A stretch of DNA of 64,000 nucleotides from Theropithecus gelada (lineage: Eukaryota; Chordata; Mammalia; Primates; Cercopithecidae): the NCBI RefSeq assembly GCF_003255815.1, contig NC_037683.1:77063440-77127439 (forward strand). Direction: 5' to 3'. Below the pieces are notes generated by a model. It saw nothing but the letters and a program-made list of their open reading frames with translations. It was not told the origin of the DNA and searched no databases. The position numbers and the translations under genes are program-made. Every line of letters begins with the position of its first letter. Position 1 is the first letter of the stretch. Below are positions 31,579 through 64,000 of this stretch, in pieces.

Positions 31579-32240
31579 ATTGGTGGCTTCAATGTATGAA
31601 GAGAAGACCAGACTAGGATTGTAGTGAAGGATGGAAGGGAAAAAATGAAAATGAATCCTAGAATGTTAGATCAGAATTGAAGGTATCAGTGTAAACTCAT
31701 GGCTTCAATAATACATAGATAAACATAGAAATAAATGTAGATGTAAACGTATGTGTAAATGAATACAAACATATTTACATATTCCTTAGCTCTGTCCTCT
31801 AAGAGGGCCTTAAAGCAGCAACACATTAATAGTAATGAGCACACTGAATGCACAGGCCTGAGTTTCTAAATTCCATATTCCACTAAAGGGAACCAGGGAT
31901 TCTTGGAGAAATGGTTGATCTCAGCCATCTCAATGTGTTGCTGGGTCTAGAAGTACAAGATGAACCTGGACCTTCTTATGCTAGAAAGTAAAGAAGTGCA
32001 CAAAGAGTAATGGGGACATGCCAAAAGGACACAGATGCTAGCTGACATGAAGGGGATTCCATTAGCCAAATCTTAAATGATTTGAACATCAAAATAAGTA
32101 ATAATGACAAGGGCTTACAACCTGTTTAATAAAATAGGAAACCATATAAATAAATGTAAGATAGTGAGTAAATTAGAAGTTTGATGAAAGACGAGGTATT
32201 TACAAAGTCTGAACTTCAACTACCCTCTCACAGAATACTT

Positions 32241-32536
32241 TTTTTTTTTTTTTTTTTTTTAAAAGACAGGGTCTTACTCCGTTGCCCAGGCTGTAATGCA
32301 GTGGTACGATCACAGCTCACTGCAGCCTCAACCTCCTGGGCTCAAGCGATCTTCCCACCTCAGCACCCCGCTCAACCCACTCCCTGAGAGGCTAAGAATA
32401 TAGGCTGGGCCACCATGCCCAGCTAATCTTTTTGAATTGTTACCCAGCTGGTCTTAAACTCCTGAGCTCAAGCAATCCTCCCTCCTCAGTCCCCCAAAGT
32501 GCTGGGATTACGGGCGTGAGCCACTGTGCCGGGCCT
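32241..32536 (-). mobile_element. Alu inserted in the L1
   Basis: Poly-T then aaaagacagggtcttactccg to ccactgtgccgggcc. The 9-bp duplication agaatactt at 32232-32240 and 32537-32545. Confidence 0.92.
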
Positions 32537-33249
32537 AGAATACTTGTTAATTACAAATGGAAAAAGAGTAACTTTACAGTGGAGAGATCCTGCAGACACC
32601 ACCTTAACTAGGTGATCAAAGTTAGCATCATCAATAATACAACACATTAAAATCATATGCCATCTGACGGAACATAACAAAATCACAGCACTACTTCTGT
32701 AATTTTCTCTACCAAAGATGAATAAGCTGAATATAATCATGAGAAAACATCAGATAAAGAGACGGTGTTCTACAACATAACCTTCCTATAATCTTCAAGA
32801 GTGTGAAGGTCATTACGTCGGTATAGTATGGGAAGTTAAAAAAAAAAACAAAAACAATGAACAAAGAGTGTCAAGGTCATAAAAGTCAAGGAAAGACTAA
32901 GGAATTACTCCAGCTTGAAAGAGAACTGAAAGAGAATAAAGACATGGAAACTGAATGCAATGTGTGATTTTGAAAATCACACAACTAAAATTTACTGTAT
33001 GATTTCATAACTTCTGTTATAAAGAACATTAGTGGAACATTTGGGGAAATTGAATAAGATCTGATTAAATGTTAGTCATGTGATTTTTTCTTATTTTAAA
33101 AGTTATATTGTGGTTATGCAAATATGTCATTGTAGGAAACATATATGAAAATATTCAAGAATGATGGGGCATCTCAAATGGCTCAGAAAAAAAGAATCTT
33201 TGTACTGTATTTGCAACTTTTCTATACGTTTGAGATTATTTCTAGAAAA

Positions 33250-33358
33250 TGAATGTTTGTATTCAGAATCCAACTAATTCTCATCACCTATACCATGCAA
33301 GCCCAAGTCATCATCCTCTCTCACTTGCATTATTGAAACCACCACGATCACTTTATTT
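33250..33358 (+). mobile_element. L2 (sense), middle part
   Basis: attcagaatccaactaattctcatcacct, aagcccaagtcatcatcctctc and tgcattattgaaacc continue the L2 from 30770. Confidence 0.7.
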
Positions 33359-33850
33359 TCTCCCATGGCTTCTGTGGCTCAGGAACTTCGGAAGGACTCA
33401 GCTGGATAGTTTTGGCTTGAGGTATCTCATGCAAGTGCAGTCAGATGGCTAGAGTTGGGACACCCAGGGAATAAAGCACTGCTCTCTCCATGTCATCTCA
33501 GGAAGTCCCTAAGTGGTTTCTCCATGTGGGTTAATCTGGACTTCCTTACAGCCTCTTGGCCTCGGGGCAGTCAGATTCCCCATGTGGCAGCTGTAGGCTT
33601 CCAAAATGAGTGTCCTAGTGAACAAATCAGAAGCTGCTTTGTCTTTTATGACTTAGCCTTGGAAGTCACATAATAGCACTTCCACCATACTCAGTTGGTC
33701 AAAACAGTCACAGAAGTCTATTCGGTTAAAGGTGGAGGGGACAGGGACCTCACTTCTTGATTGGAGAAGTGTCAAAGATAAGCTTATGGACTGGGAGTGG
33801 GCGTCGTGGCTGTCTTCGGACAATACCATTTGCCACAGTGGTTTGTTAGG
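33359..33850. mobile_element. LTR-sized insertion in the L2, family not named
   Basis: About 490 bp between two L2 parts, with tatgacttagccttggaagtcacataa and ccaccatactcagttggtcaaaacagtcac, which I recognise as a common repeat without a secure name. Confidence 0.5.
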
Positions 33851-34017
33851 CCATGTAAGGTCTGGACCCTTACTACCTCCCTGAGCTTTCTTGTTGAATA
33901 ACTTTCATTTCTTGCTCTCTCTGTTCCAGGCAAATGGCTTCTTTGGAAACTCCAGCACACTCCTCCCTCAGGGCCTTTGCGTTTGTTCTTTTCTCTCTAG
34001 AACATTCTTCCCCCAGA
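33851..34017 (+). mobile_element. L2 (sense), right part
   Basis: gccatgtaaggtctggaccc, ctcccctcagggcctttgcgt-type text and gaacattcttcccccagat are sense L2. Confidence 0.7.
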
Positions 34018-34204
34018 TATTTATTTATTTTATTTTTTATTTTGGAGACAGAGTATTACTCTGTTGCCCAGGCTGGAGTGCAATGGTGCGATCTAGGCTC
34101 ACTGCAACCTCCGTTTCTCGGGTTCAAGTGATTTTCCTGCCACAGCCTCTTGACTAGTTGGGATTACAGGTGTGCACCACCACGACCAGCTAATTTTTGT
34201 TTGT
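34018..34204 (-). mobile_element. Alu, truncated, first of a cluster of three
   Basis: Starts ttattttggagacagagtattactctg and stops in ccaccacgaccagctaatttttg, where the next Alu begins. Confidence 0.9.
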
Positions 34205-34511
34205 TTATTTATTTATTTTTGAGACAGAGTCTCACTCTGTCACCCAGGCTGGAGTGCAATGGCATGATCTTGGCTCACTGCAACCTCTGCCTCCCTGGTT
34301 CAAGTGTTCAAACAATTCTCGTGCCTCAGCCTCCCGAGTAGCTGGGACTACAGGCACACGCCATCCCGCCCAGCTAATTTTTGTATTTTTGGTAGAGTCG
34401 GGGGTTTAACCATGTTGGCCAGGCTGGTCTCAAACTCCTGACCTTAAGTGATCCACTCATCTTGGCTTCCCAAAGTGCTGGTATTACACGTGTGAGTCAA
34501 CACATCTGGCC
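34205..34511 (-). mobile_element. Alu, second of the cluster
   Basis: (TTTA)n and gagacagagtctcactctg to caacacatctggcc, with a short repeat, caagtgttcaaacaattc, near 34300. Confidence 0.93.
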
Positions 34512-34521
34512 AGAATATTTA

Positions 34522-34829
34522 TTATTCATTGAGACAGGGTCTTGCTCTGTTGCCCAGGCTGGAGTACAGTGATGTGATCACAGTTCACTATAGCCTCAAC
34601 CTTCCAGGCTCAAGCAATCCTCCCACCTCAGCTTCCCAAATAGTTGGGGCCACAGGTGCACACCACCACACTGGCTAATGTTCTTCGTCTTCTTCTTTTT
34701 TTTTTTTTTTTGTAGAGAAGGGGTGTCATTATGTTGCCCAGGCTGGTCTCAAACTCCTGGACTCTAGTGATCCTCCTGTCTTAGCCTCCCAAAGTGCTGG
34801 GATTACAGGTGTGAGCCACCACGCCTGGC
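34522..34829 (-). mobile_element. Alu (older), third of the cluster
   Basis: ttcattgagacagggtcttgctctg to ccaccacgcctggcc, with a (TTC)n/poly-T middle. Confidence 0.92.
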
Positions 34830-35013
34830 CTGGAGTGGATTTTTATAGTAGTGGATAACTGATGCACCTTCCTTGTCTTTGTCGCACTACAATCACTACA
34901 ATCCCAGTAATTATTTCTCAAACATGAACCCTTCTATTCTTTTGTTCTCATCTAGGTAACACATAGTGTGAAGCAATATACAAACACATATACATACTTC
35001 TTGGAAACAAGCT

Positions 35014-35437
35014 GTATTAGTTCCCTAGACCTACAGTAACAAATTACCACAAACTAGGGGGCTTGAAACAATAGAAAGTTATTCTCTCACAGTTCTAGTG
35101 GCTACAATTCATAGTCAAGGTGAGGGCAGGGTTATTCTCCCCCAAGGATCCTAGGGGAGAATCAGCTTTGTGTCTTTCTCTTGGCTTCTAGTGTCCCCAG
35201 CAATCTTTGGTGTTCCTTGGCTTGCAGCTGTTTAAGCCCAATATCTGCTTCCATCATCACATGGCATTCTCCCCCTATGTTTTCAGGTCATATTGGATTA
35301 AGAGCTGACCATCTTCCACTATGACCTTGTCTTAACTATGTCTACAAAGACCCTATGTGCAAGTAAGGTCATGGTCTGAGGTACTGGAGGTTAGGACTTC
35401 AATATATCTCCTGGGGAAATACAATTCAACCCATGAC
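35014..35437 (-). mobile_element. ERVL-MaLR LTR (MLT1-like, antisense)
   Basis: tgtattagttccctagacc, acagtaacaaattaccacaaac, ggcgttccttggcttg-type text and aattcaacccatgaca are landmarks of an antisense LTR. Candidate 5-bp target duplication caagc / catgc (one mismatch). Confidence 0.75.
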
Positions 35438-35508
35438 ACATGCCTATCATTTCCCCCTCAGTTGTACATTCTAGAGCCCTTAAACATTTCAGTCTTCAAT
35501 GTGACAAA

Positions 35509-35800
35509 GGCTGGGCATGGTGGCTCATACCTGTAATCCCAGCACTTTGGGAGGCCAAAGCAGGAGGATCATTTGAGGTCAGGAGTTTGAGACCAGTCTG
35601 GCCAAATTGGCGAAACCTCTACTAAAAATACAAAAATTAGCTGGGCATGATGGTTCAGGCCTGTAGTCCCAGTTACTTGGGAGGCTGAAGCAGGACAATC
35701 CCTTGAATCCAGGAGGCAGAGGTTGCAGTGAGCCAAGACTGCGCCACTGCACCAGCCTGGGTGACAGAGAGAGACTCCAGCTCAAAAACAAACAAACAAA
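35509..35800 (+). mobile_element. Alu, full length
   Basis: ggctgggcatggtggctcat to a (CAAA)n tail; gtgacaaa at 35501-35508 and again at about 35802 is the target-site duplication. Confidence 0.94.
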
Positions 35801-35809
35801 AGTGACAAA

Positions 35810-36515
35810 ACAGTAATTCTTAGTATTTAATCAACAAAGACCTATTGAGTGCCTACTATGTGCAAAGCACTCATCTGGGCTTTATTTGCTTCAAACTAAT
35901 CTGTATAAACACTTGATCATTAAATTAGAATTTGAATGAATTTGACCTCAGTGTTTTTCCGTTGGAACAAGGTAGGCAGTGAGGAACAGATCCATACAAA
36001 TGCCTGCGAATGGTGAAATGACTACGCCAGGCACAGTTGCCAGGAGATTTCACAGACTGGCAGTTACTCATTTGTAATCAACAACCTTTCGCAAAGCTAA
36101 AGTTGATGGGTGTTTTGTGGGCCTGTTGATATGACCACGACACTCAGCTTTTCGCCCCTGCAATGAGAGGATGATTCCTCAGCTATTTTTGTTTGAACAC
36201 TTTTTTTTCTAAACCAAATTTCCCCAGGATTTTCTTTCTGGTTTCTTTTGGAGCCAGAACCTCCTATGTTCCCAGCTTTGAGATTAGAAGTACTTTCTCC
36301 ACACCTTCAGATTTTCTAGTATTGCATAAGTTGTACTTGTCCAGACTCGTTCATTCTTTAGTTAGTTGTTTTTCTCATCCTTTCATTTGTGTTGTTTACT
36401 TCATCCCTTCCTCTGCTTTCCATGGGTTATTTTGATGTCCTTTTCCCAATTACATTAATTCAATGTTTAATTTATTTATTTTCATTATTTCTTGCTTAGT
36501 AATGAGTATGTATGA
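35810..36515. other. Intergenic sequence without clear features
   Basis: Start (ttgagtgcctactatgtgc) may be a short L2/MIR scrap; the rest is unremarkable. Confidence 0.4.
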
Positions 36516-36519
36516 GCTC

Positions 36520-36826
36520 GGCTGGGCACAGTGGGGTGGCTCAAGCCTGTAATCCCAGCACTTGGAGAGGTTAAGGCGGGCAGATCATTTGAGGTCAGGA
36601 GTTTGAGATCAGCCTGGCCAACATGATGAAACCCCATCTCTACTAAAAATACAAAAATTAGCTGGGTGTGGTGGCGGGTGCCTGTAATCCCAGCTACTTG
36701 GGAAGCTGAGGCATGAGAATCAGTTGAACCTGGGAAGTAGAGGTTGCAGTGAGCTGAGATCGCTTCACAGCACTCCAGCCTGGGCGACAAAACAAGACCC
36801 TGTCTCAAACAAACAACAAACAAAAC
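36520..36826 (+). mobile_element. Alu, full length
   Basis: ggctgggcacagtggggtggctca (small internal duplication gtgg) to a (CAAA)n tail. Confidence 0.94.
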
Positions 36827-36829
36827 AAG

Positions 36830-37112
36830 GAAGGGTGCAGTGGCTCACACCTGTAATCCCAGCACTTTGGAAGGCCAAGGCGGGTGGATCACCTCAGGTC
36901 AGGAGTTTCAGACCAGCCTGACTAACGTGAAGAAATCCCGTCTCTACTAAAAATATAAAATTAACCGGGTGCGGTGGCACGTGCCTGTAATCCCAGCTAC
37001 TTGGGAGGTTGAGGCAGGAGAATCACTTGAACTCGGGAGGCGGAGGTTGCGGTGAGCCGATTGCACTCTAGCCTGGGCAACAAGAGCAAAACTCTGTCTC
37101 AAAGAAAAAAAA
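36830..37112 (+). mobile_element. Alu, adjacent to the previous one
   Basis: aagggtgcagtggctcacacc to gtctcaaagaaaaaaaa, directly joined to the tail of the preceding Alu. Confidence 0.93.
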
Positions 37113-37364
37113 ATGTAGAAGGTATGTATTTTCTTTCTTTTTTTTCCATATCAGAAAGTAAAGGCTAATGTCTTTTCTAAGTACCAGGCTGTCTATCTAT
37201 TGAAATCCCCCATCCATTCACTCAGTCAAGATTCACTCACTGTCTCACCCTGATGTCATTTCTATCTTCTTTGAAATCAGTTCTGGACCTCTGAGGAGAA
37301 TGGTAACTGTGTTTATTTTCATAGAGCCTTCTTTCTGCCTTCACATAGTGTCACAGCACAAAGC

Positions 37365-37490
37365 AATGATAATAAATGGACAATCATTATTGAACATTGA
37401 CCCTGTAGCTGGCATTGCACTAAGTACTACATTAACTCCTCCATTCTAATCCTCTATGCCCAGTTTGCAGACAAAATGATACTCACTCGA
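37365..37490 (+). mobile_element. MIR
   Basis: attgaacattgaccctgtagctggcattgcactaagt and tgcccagtttgcagacaaaatga are sense MIR-like. Confidence 0.6.
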
Positions 37491-37690
37491 ATGTTTGTCC
37501 TCTGTTTCCATTCTTGAAACATGCCAAACCTCCAGTTTAGGGCCTTCCCCTAAAACTGGACATAGGAAGGGCCTATGTCTCTCTCTTCCACATTCTAATT
37601 AAGTACTCAGCACAAATGCCATCTCTTCAAAGCTTTTCCGACCGCCTATCTACAACAGCCTGCCTCCACAGTTTCACATACTCTTTTATG
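37491..37690 (+). mobile_element. L2 3' fragment
   Basis: cagcacaaatgccatctcttcaaagcttttccgacc corresponds to the sense L2 end region. Confidence 0.55.
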
Positions 37691-37824
37691 TTACTTATAA
37701 AAGAATCTCACTCAATGAAACTCGAATTTCCTCTCCTGTAAAATGAGGTAGGCCCTCTCGGCTCAAGGTCACTCCCTCTGGTTCTACACAGAGGAGTGGG
37801 AAGAGAGGGCCCTTGGCAGCAGAG

Positions 37825-37956
37825 GAAGAGGAGGAAGGAGGGAAGGGAAGAGGAGGAAGGAGGGAAGGGAAGAGGAGGAAGGAGGGAAGGGAAGAGGAGG
37901 AAGGAGGGAAGGGAAGAGGAGGAATGAGGGAAGGGTAGAGGAGGAAGGAGGGAGGG
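37825..37956. repeat. 22-bp polypurine minisatellite, six copies
   Basis: Six head-to-tail 22-bp units of pure A/G sequence can be counted. Units 1-4 are identical, unit 5 has one A-to-T change, and unit 6 has a T near its start and a G near its end. The array lies 0.77 kb before the AK3 ATG. All three frames of the minus strand stay open across it, giving S/L/P-rich reading frames up to 122 codons that are artefacts. Long homopurine mirror-like tracts of this kind can adopt triplex structure (general knowledge). Confidence 0.95.
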
Positions 37957-38559
37957 ACAAAGGCGGGGGTGGGTGCAGAAGCGGGGGGTCTGGCGGTCCA
38001 AGGGAGTAGAGGGGAGGGGGGACTCGAGTGGGCGCCAGGTGGAGCGGGGACAAGGGTTGTCAAGGGAGCACGGAAGGGGGCGCGGTGTGTCCCGCAGGGA
38101 CTGGGTAGGGCAGCGCCTGCTATGGACTAGGGGCCCAGACTACGAAAGGGTTGTTGGAGGGGTGGGTGCGGGTGGATTCCGAAACCAAGAGGCTCCGAAG
38201 GGCGACTAGAGGTGGCGGGGGCGGGGGGCGCGCAGGAGTTGCCAAGGTCGGACAGAGGGGAGCGCGGTCTATCTGGCTGGGACTCGGCCGGACAGGGCGC
38301 GGGGTTCGGGAGTCGCGGAGAGGCGCGGAGGTAGATCTGAGCTGAGTGGAGGGCGCGTGGGGGTTGGTGCAGAGGGGCGCCGAAGGGACTGGGCCCAGCG
38401 GCCGGTGGAGAGGGGCCGCGGAGAGGCGCAGGTGGCAGCTGGGCGGCAGAGCGAGCGCAGAGGCGGCGCGGCTTGCGCGGCTGGGCGGGGCCAGGCGCCG
38501 GGACTGGGTGCGCCGGGGTCGCCGAGAGGCGGGAGCAGCCGCGGGGTCGGTCGCTGTCT

Positions 38560-38724
38560 GGGCTGCCCCAGTGGCTGTCGGCTCACTTCCGGGAACGCCT
38601 GGGAACCTCAGTAACCGCCTGATAGCGGCGCTGCCAGCCGGCCGGCGCGGGCTGCGAAGCGGGTGAGAGCGCAGGCCAGGCCAAAGCCCTGGTAGCCGCG
38701 CGGCGCGGGCCTGGGTCTGCGGCC
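38560..38724 (+). promoter_or_regulatory. AK3: AK3 probable 5' UTR and transcription start region
   Basis: No TATA box is seen upstream of the ATG. An ETS/GABP-type motif, acttccggg, sits at 38585-38593, about 135 bp before the start codon. This placement is typical of TATA-less promoters of nuclear genes for mitochondrial proteins. The sequence from there to the ATG is GC-rich and without an upstream ATG that overlaps the gene. The exact start site cannot be set from sequence alone, so the left limit is a guess. Confidence 0.6.
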
Positions 38725-61415
<22,691 letters not shown>

Positions 61416-61417
61416 CA

Positions 61418-61758
61418 CCCAAACTCTGCTATGTGCAGATGTTCCGCAATTTACAATGAAATTACGTCCTGATAAATCCATTGTAATTTGAAAATACCAA
61501 GCACCATAACTTAGCCTGCCTTAAACGTGCTCAGAACACTTAGATTAGCCTACAGTTGGGCGAAATCATCTAACACAAATCCTGTTTTGTAATAAAGTGT
61601 TGAATATCTCACAAATTTACTGAATATTGTACTGAAATTGAAAAGCAGAATGGTCGTACAGGTGCTCGAGGTACAATTTCTACTGAATGCATGTTGCTTT
61701 CGCACCATCATAAAACTGAAAAATCCTGTGTTGAATCGTTGTAAGCTGGGAATCGTTG
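61418..61758 (+). mobile_element. Tigger/pogo-type non-autonomous DNA transposon
   Basis: tacaatgaaattacgtcctgataaatcc, ccttaaacgtgctcagaacac, gcctacagttgggcgaaatcatc and tgctttcgcaccatcataaa match a common Tigger-derived MITE consensus. Frames of 84-91 codons on both strands here are artefacts. Confidence 0.7.
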
Positions 61759-62095
61759 GTAGCGGAGGGAGGGCTGGAATGAATGCTGGGAAGGCAAACC
61801 TAATATTGCCCACCACATTTGCCAATACAGGATGCTATGGTGTGGAAGAATGTCAGATGGCGGCTAATCCCTCTGACTCTGTAATTGGCTAGCAGTCTTT
61901 AAAAGCTTACGTTTTAACATTGTTTTGTGTGCAACACATACAGGAACTGTACTGAATGAGTATTTGACTTAGGCTAAGAAATAGTCCAGTTTTCTTACTG
62001 AGCCTTCCCACTTCTTACAGAGGATTTACTGCCTCCCCTTTCATTTGTGTACTTACTGAATACTGATCCTGATCAGGGCAGAACAGTATCATGGG
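61759..62095. other. Intron 4 sequence without clear features
   Basis: Nothing recognised. Confidence 0.4.
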
Positions 62096-62096
62096 C

Positions 62097-62285
62097 AGAA
62101 CACAGACTCTGAAGCCAGAATACCTAAGTTCAAGTCCCAGCTCACCATCTTCACCTTCACCTTCTGCTTAACCTCTGCCTGTGTTTTTCTCTATAAATTG
62201 GGGAAGAGAATAAAGGGTTAAAAGATTAATATGGGTAACTTTCTATGACACATAGAAAGCACTATAGAAATGTTAGCTATTATTA
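62097..62285 (-). mobile_element. MIR
   Basis: agactctgaagccagaatacc, ttcaagtcccagctcacc and ctataaattggggaagag are antisense MIR. Confidence 0.85.
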
Positions 62286-62340
62286 TTGTTGTTGTAATAG
62301 GGCACGTATGCAGTAAAAATCTGAAGCAACCATTTCCAAA

Positions 62341-62343
62341 CAT

Positions 62344-62378
<35 letters not shown>

Positions 62379-62668
62379 TTTTAGAGACAGAGTCTCACTC
62401 TGTCACCCAGGCTGGAGTGCAGTGGTTCTATCATAGTTCACTGCAGCCTTGAACTCCTGGGCTCCAGCAATTCTCCTGTCTCAGCCTCCCAAGTAGCCAG
62501 GACTACAGGCCCGTGCCACCACACCTGGCCAATTAAAAAAATTTTTTTTTAGAGATGGGCCTCTTGCCATGTTGCACGGGCTAGTCTCAAACTCCTGGCT
62601 TCAAGCAACCCTCGTGCCTCGGCCTCCCAAAGCATTGGGATTACAGGTATAAGCCACCATGCCTGACC
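62341..62668 (-). mobile_element. Alu with (TTTA)n end
   Basis: (TTTA)n at 62341-62382 and gagacagagtctcactctg to ccaccatgcctgacc; tttc(c)aaac flanks. Confidence 0.94.
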
Positions 62669-62784
62669 TTTCAAACCATCTTGTTTCTGGAGCATAAAAT
62701 TACGTTGGCAAACCACTTTTTATAGTAACTGTTACTATAATTTTGTCATTTGTTTAATGAGACTGGTTCTGAAAATTACCATCT

Positions 62785-62965
62785 CTTTTGCCCTAGGCAA
62801 GCTATTTAACCTCCATGCTGCAAATCCCTTATTTGTAAAGTCAGGCAATATTAAATAGCATCTGCTTTACAGGGTTGTTAAAGGAATTAAGTGAGAGATC
62901 CTGGGAAGTCCTACAACAGCCCTGGTGTCTATTAAATCATTCATTGTCAGCAATTATTGTTTACT
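62785..62965 (-). mobile_element. MIR
   Basis: ggcaagctatttaacctcc, cttatttgtaaagtcaggc and ctttacagggttgttaaagg are antisense MIR. Confidence 0.8.
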
Positions 62966-63099
62966 CTCTTGACACTGTGGTAGGCCCTTGGTCCACATGG
63001 ACAATTAGATCCAGTCCCTGTCAGGCTCCAAGAAACTATGTATGTGGGTGAGGTGGGGAGCTGGGTAAACAGTATTTATCATACAATGTGATATGTGCT

Positions 63100-63550
63100 T
63101 ATATTAACTAAGAACCTAATTCACACCAGCTTAAGCAAAAGGGGAATTTATTGGTAATATAACTAAAAAGTCACAGATAGATGGATGGGTCCAGGTGTTC
63201 AAAAACACCTATCATCAGGCCTCAGTCACTCAGCTCCATTGTTCTGTGTTGGCTTCAGTCTCAGGTGTGCCGTCCCTGTGTAGCAGCCCCTCAGCTTTCC
63301 AGTTTACCTCCTACTAGTCAGAAACCCCAGCAGCAAAGAGCCTCTTTTGCCAGCAAAAGTCTTGGGGTTGGCATCGATTAGCTCTGATCATGTCCATCCT
63401 TGAAGATGGGGAGTGGCGACAGTCTCTCCTGAACCTCGTCAACTGAGTTTGATGGAGAGGTTGTTTCCCAAAAGTAACCAGAGGAAGGGAGAATGCATTG
63501 TTGCTGGGCAGATAGCACCACCACTGCAAGGCTATGAATAGATAATCCCC
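63100..63550 (-). mobile_element. Old interspersed repeat, family not named
   Basis: cttaagcaaaaggggaatttattgg, tctgtgttggcttcagtctcagg, tgccagcaaaagtcttgggg and ggaagggagaatgcattgttgctgggcag match a common mammalian repeat read antisense. Confidence 0.45.
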
Positions 63551-63614
63551 CAATGCAGTGAAGTACCAGGGGTTGTTGGGATTTGTTCTGTCAAAATATC
63601 AAAATATGGGAAGG

Positions 63615-63902
63615 GGCCTGGGACGGTGGCTCATGCCTATAATCCCAGCACTTTGGGAGGCTAAGGCAAGAGGATCGAAGAGGCGGGAATTCAAGATCAA
63701 CCTGGGCAACATGGTGAAACTCTGTCTCTACAAAACATAAAAACAAAAAAAATTAGCCAGGCATGGTGGCACACACCTATAGTCCCAGCTACTGGGTAGT
63801 CTGAGGTAAGAGGATTGCTTGGACCCAGCAGGTCGAGACTGCAGTGATCTCTGATTGCACCACTGCAGTCCAGAGTGCAGGTGTCAGAGTGAGACCCTGT
63901 CT

Positions 63903-63934
<32 letters not shown>
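63615..63934 (+). mobile_element. Alu, full length
   Basis: gggcctgggacggtggctcatg to a 32-base poly-A. Confidence 0.93.
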
Positions 63935-63936
<2 letters not shown>

Positions 63937-64000
63937 TAGGAAGGGCAGTCGAGGAAGGCTGCGAAGATGAAGTGAATGATGCGGGTCCTTATCTTAGGAG

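Larger units (their letters stand above)
30771..33248 (+). mobile_element. L1-like insertion (old) splitting the L2
   Basis: The 5' portion (30775-31110) has a loose 60-70 bp repeat of gtgagaaggatgtctgtgga type, as in old L1 5' untranslated regions. The 3' portion (32545-33248) has gtaactttacagtggagag, catgagaaaacatcagat and the end tttgtactgtatttgcaac of an L1M 3' end. No intact frame is present. Two Alus interrupt it. Confidence 0.6.

Noticed and set aside
37695..38063. Overlapping S/L/P-rich minus-strand frames up to 122 codons
   Set aside because: They arise because the purine minisatellite lacks stop codons in all three frames; no gene signal.
61550..61892. 84-91 codon frames on both strands
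   Set aside because: They lie largely within a Tigger-type non-autonomous transposon.

Overview
The window is 64 kb of primate nuclear DNA. Alu elements occur roughly every 700-800 bases, with L1, L2, MIR, MaLR/ERVL LTRs and Tigger-type DNA transposons between them. At least three near-consensus young Alus (2230, 28124, 58637) carry the CTCAAGCC and GATCCGGCC variants that I associate with Old World monkey AluY subfamilies, so the source is probably a cercopithecid such as a macaque, baboon or relative. That placement is an inference. No prokaryotic, CRISPR, phage or operon-like content is present.

The one functional protein-coding gene is AK3, mitochondrial GTP:AMP phosphotransferase, on the + strand. 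Exon 1 (ATG at 38725) lies in a TATA-less CpG island of about 1.1 kb. Exons 2, 3 and 4 are at 55170-55289, 60011-60183 and 60784-60902. All splice sites are GT-AG, the reading frame is continuous across the junctions, and 187 codons plus two bases are present. The last coding exon (about 40 residues in the human protein) and the 3' UTR lie beyond the right edge.

The left 37 kb (1-37 kb) is intergenic upstream sequence. Its only gene-like content is a decayed ECM1 copy at about 10.05-11.8 kb, with stops and frameshifts, split by an ERVL (MLT2-type) LTR and set inside an old L2. Other structures here are a 390-bp local duplication (about 780-1135 and 3570-3957), a fold-back hairpin inside an Alu (9355-9410), a 46-base assembly gap (20353-20398), a non-repetitive 1.1-kb island (about 15.84-16.92 kb), an Alu insertion whose poly-A tail is replaced by filler containing an inverted copy of nearby DNA (28387-28429), and an L2 split by a 2.5-kb L1-like insertion (30.77-33.25 kb). 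A 22-bp polypurine minisatellite (37825-37956) abuts the AK3 CpG island.

The AK3 introns (38.9-64 kb) are also repeat mosaics. Intron 1 (16.3 kb) holds a three-level nest of L2, LTR and AluY (45.5-46.8 kb), a Tigger-type element split by an Alu (47.9-48.55 kb), and a long antisense L1 broken by several Alus and a Tigger1 end (50-53.9 kb). Introns 2 and 4 hold a MER2 and another Tigger-type element, plus MIRs.

I found no undescribed biological system. What merits a second look is insertion and rearrangement history and the AK3 promoter-proximal repeat. Boundaries of old repeats are approximate, and subfamily names come from recognition of consensus sequences, not from a search.
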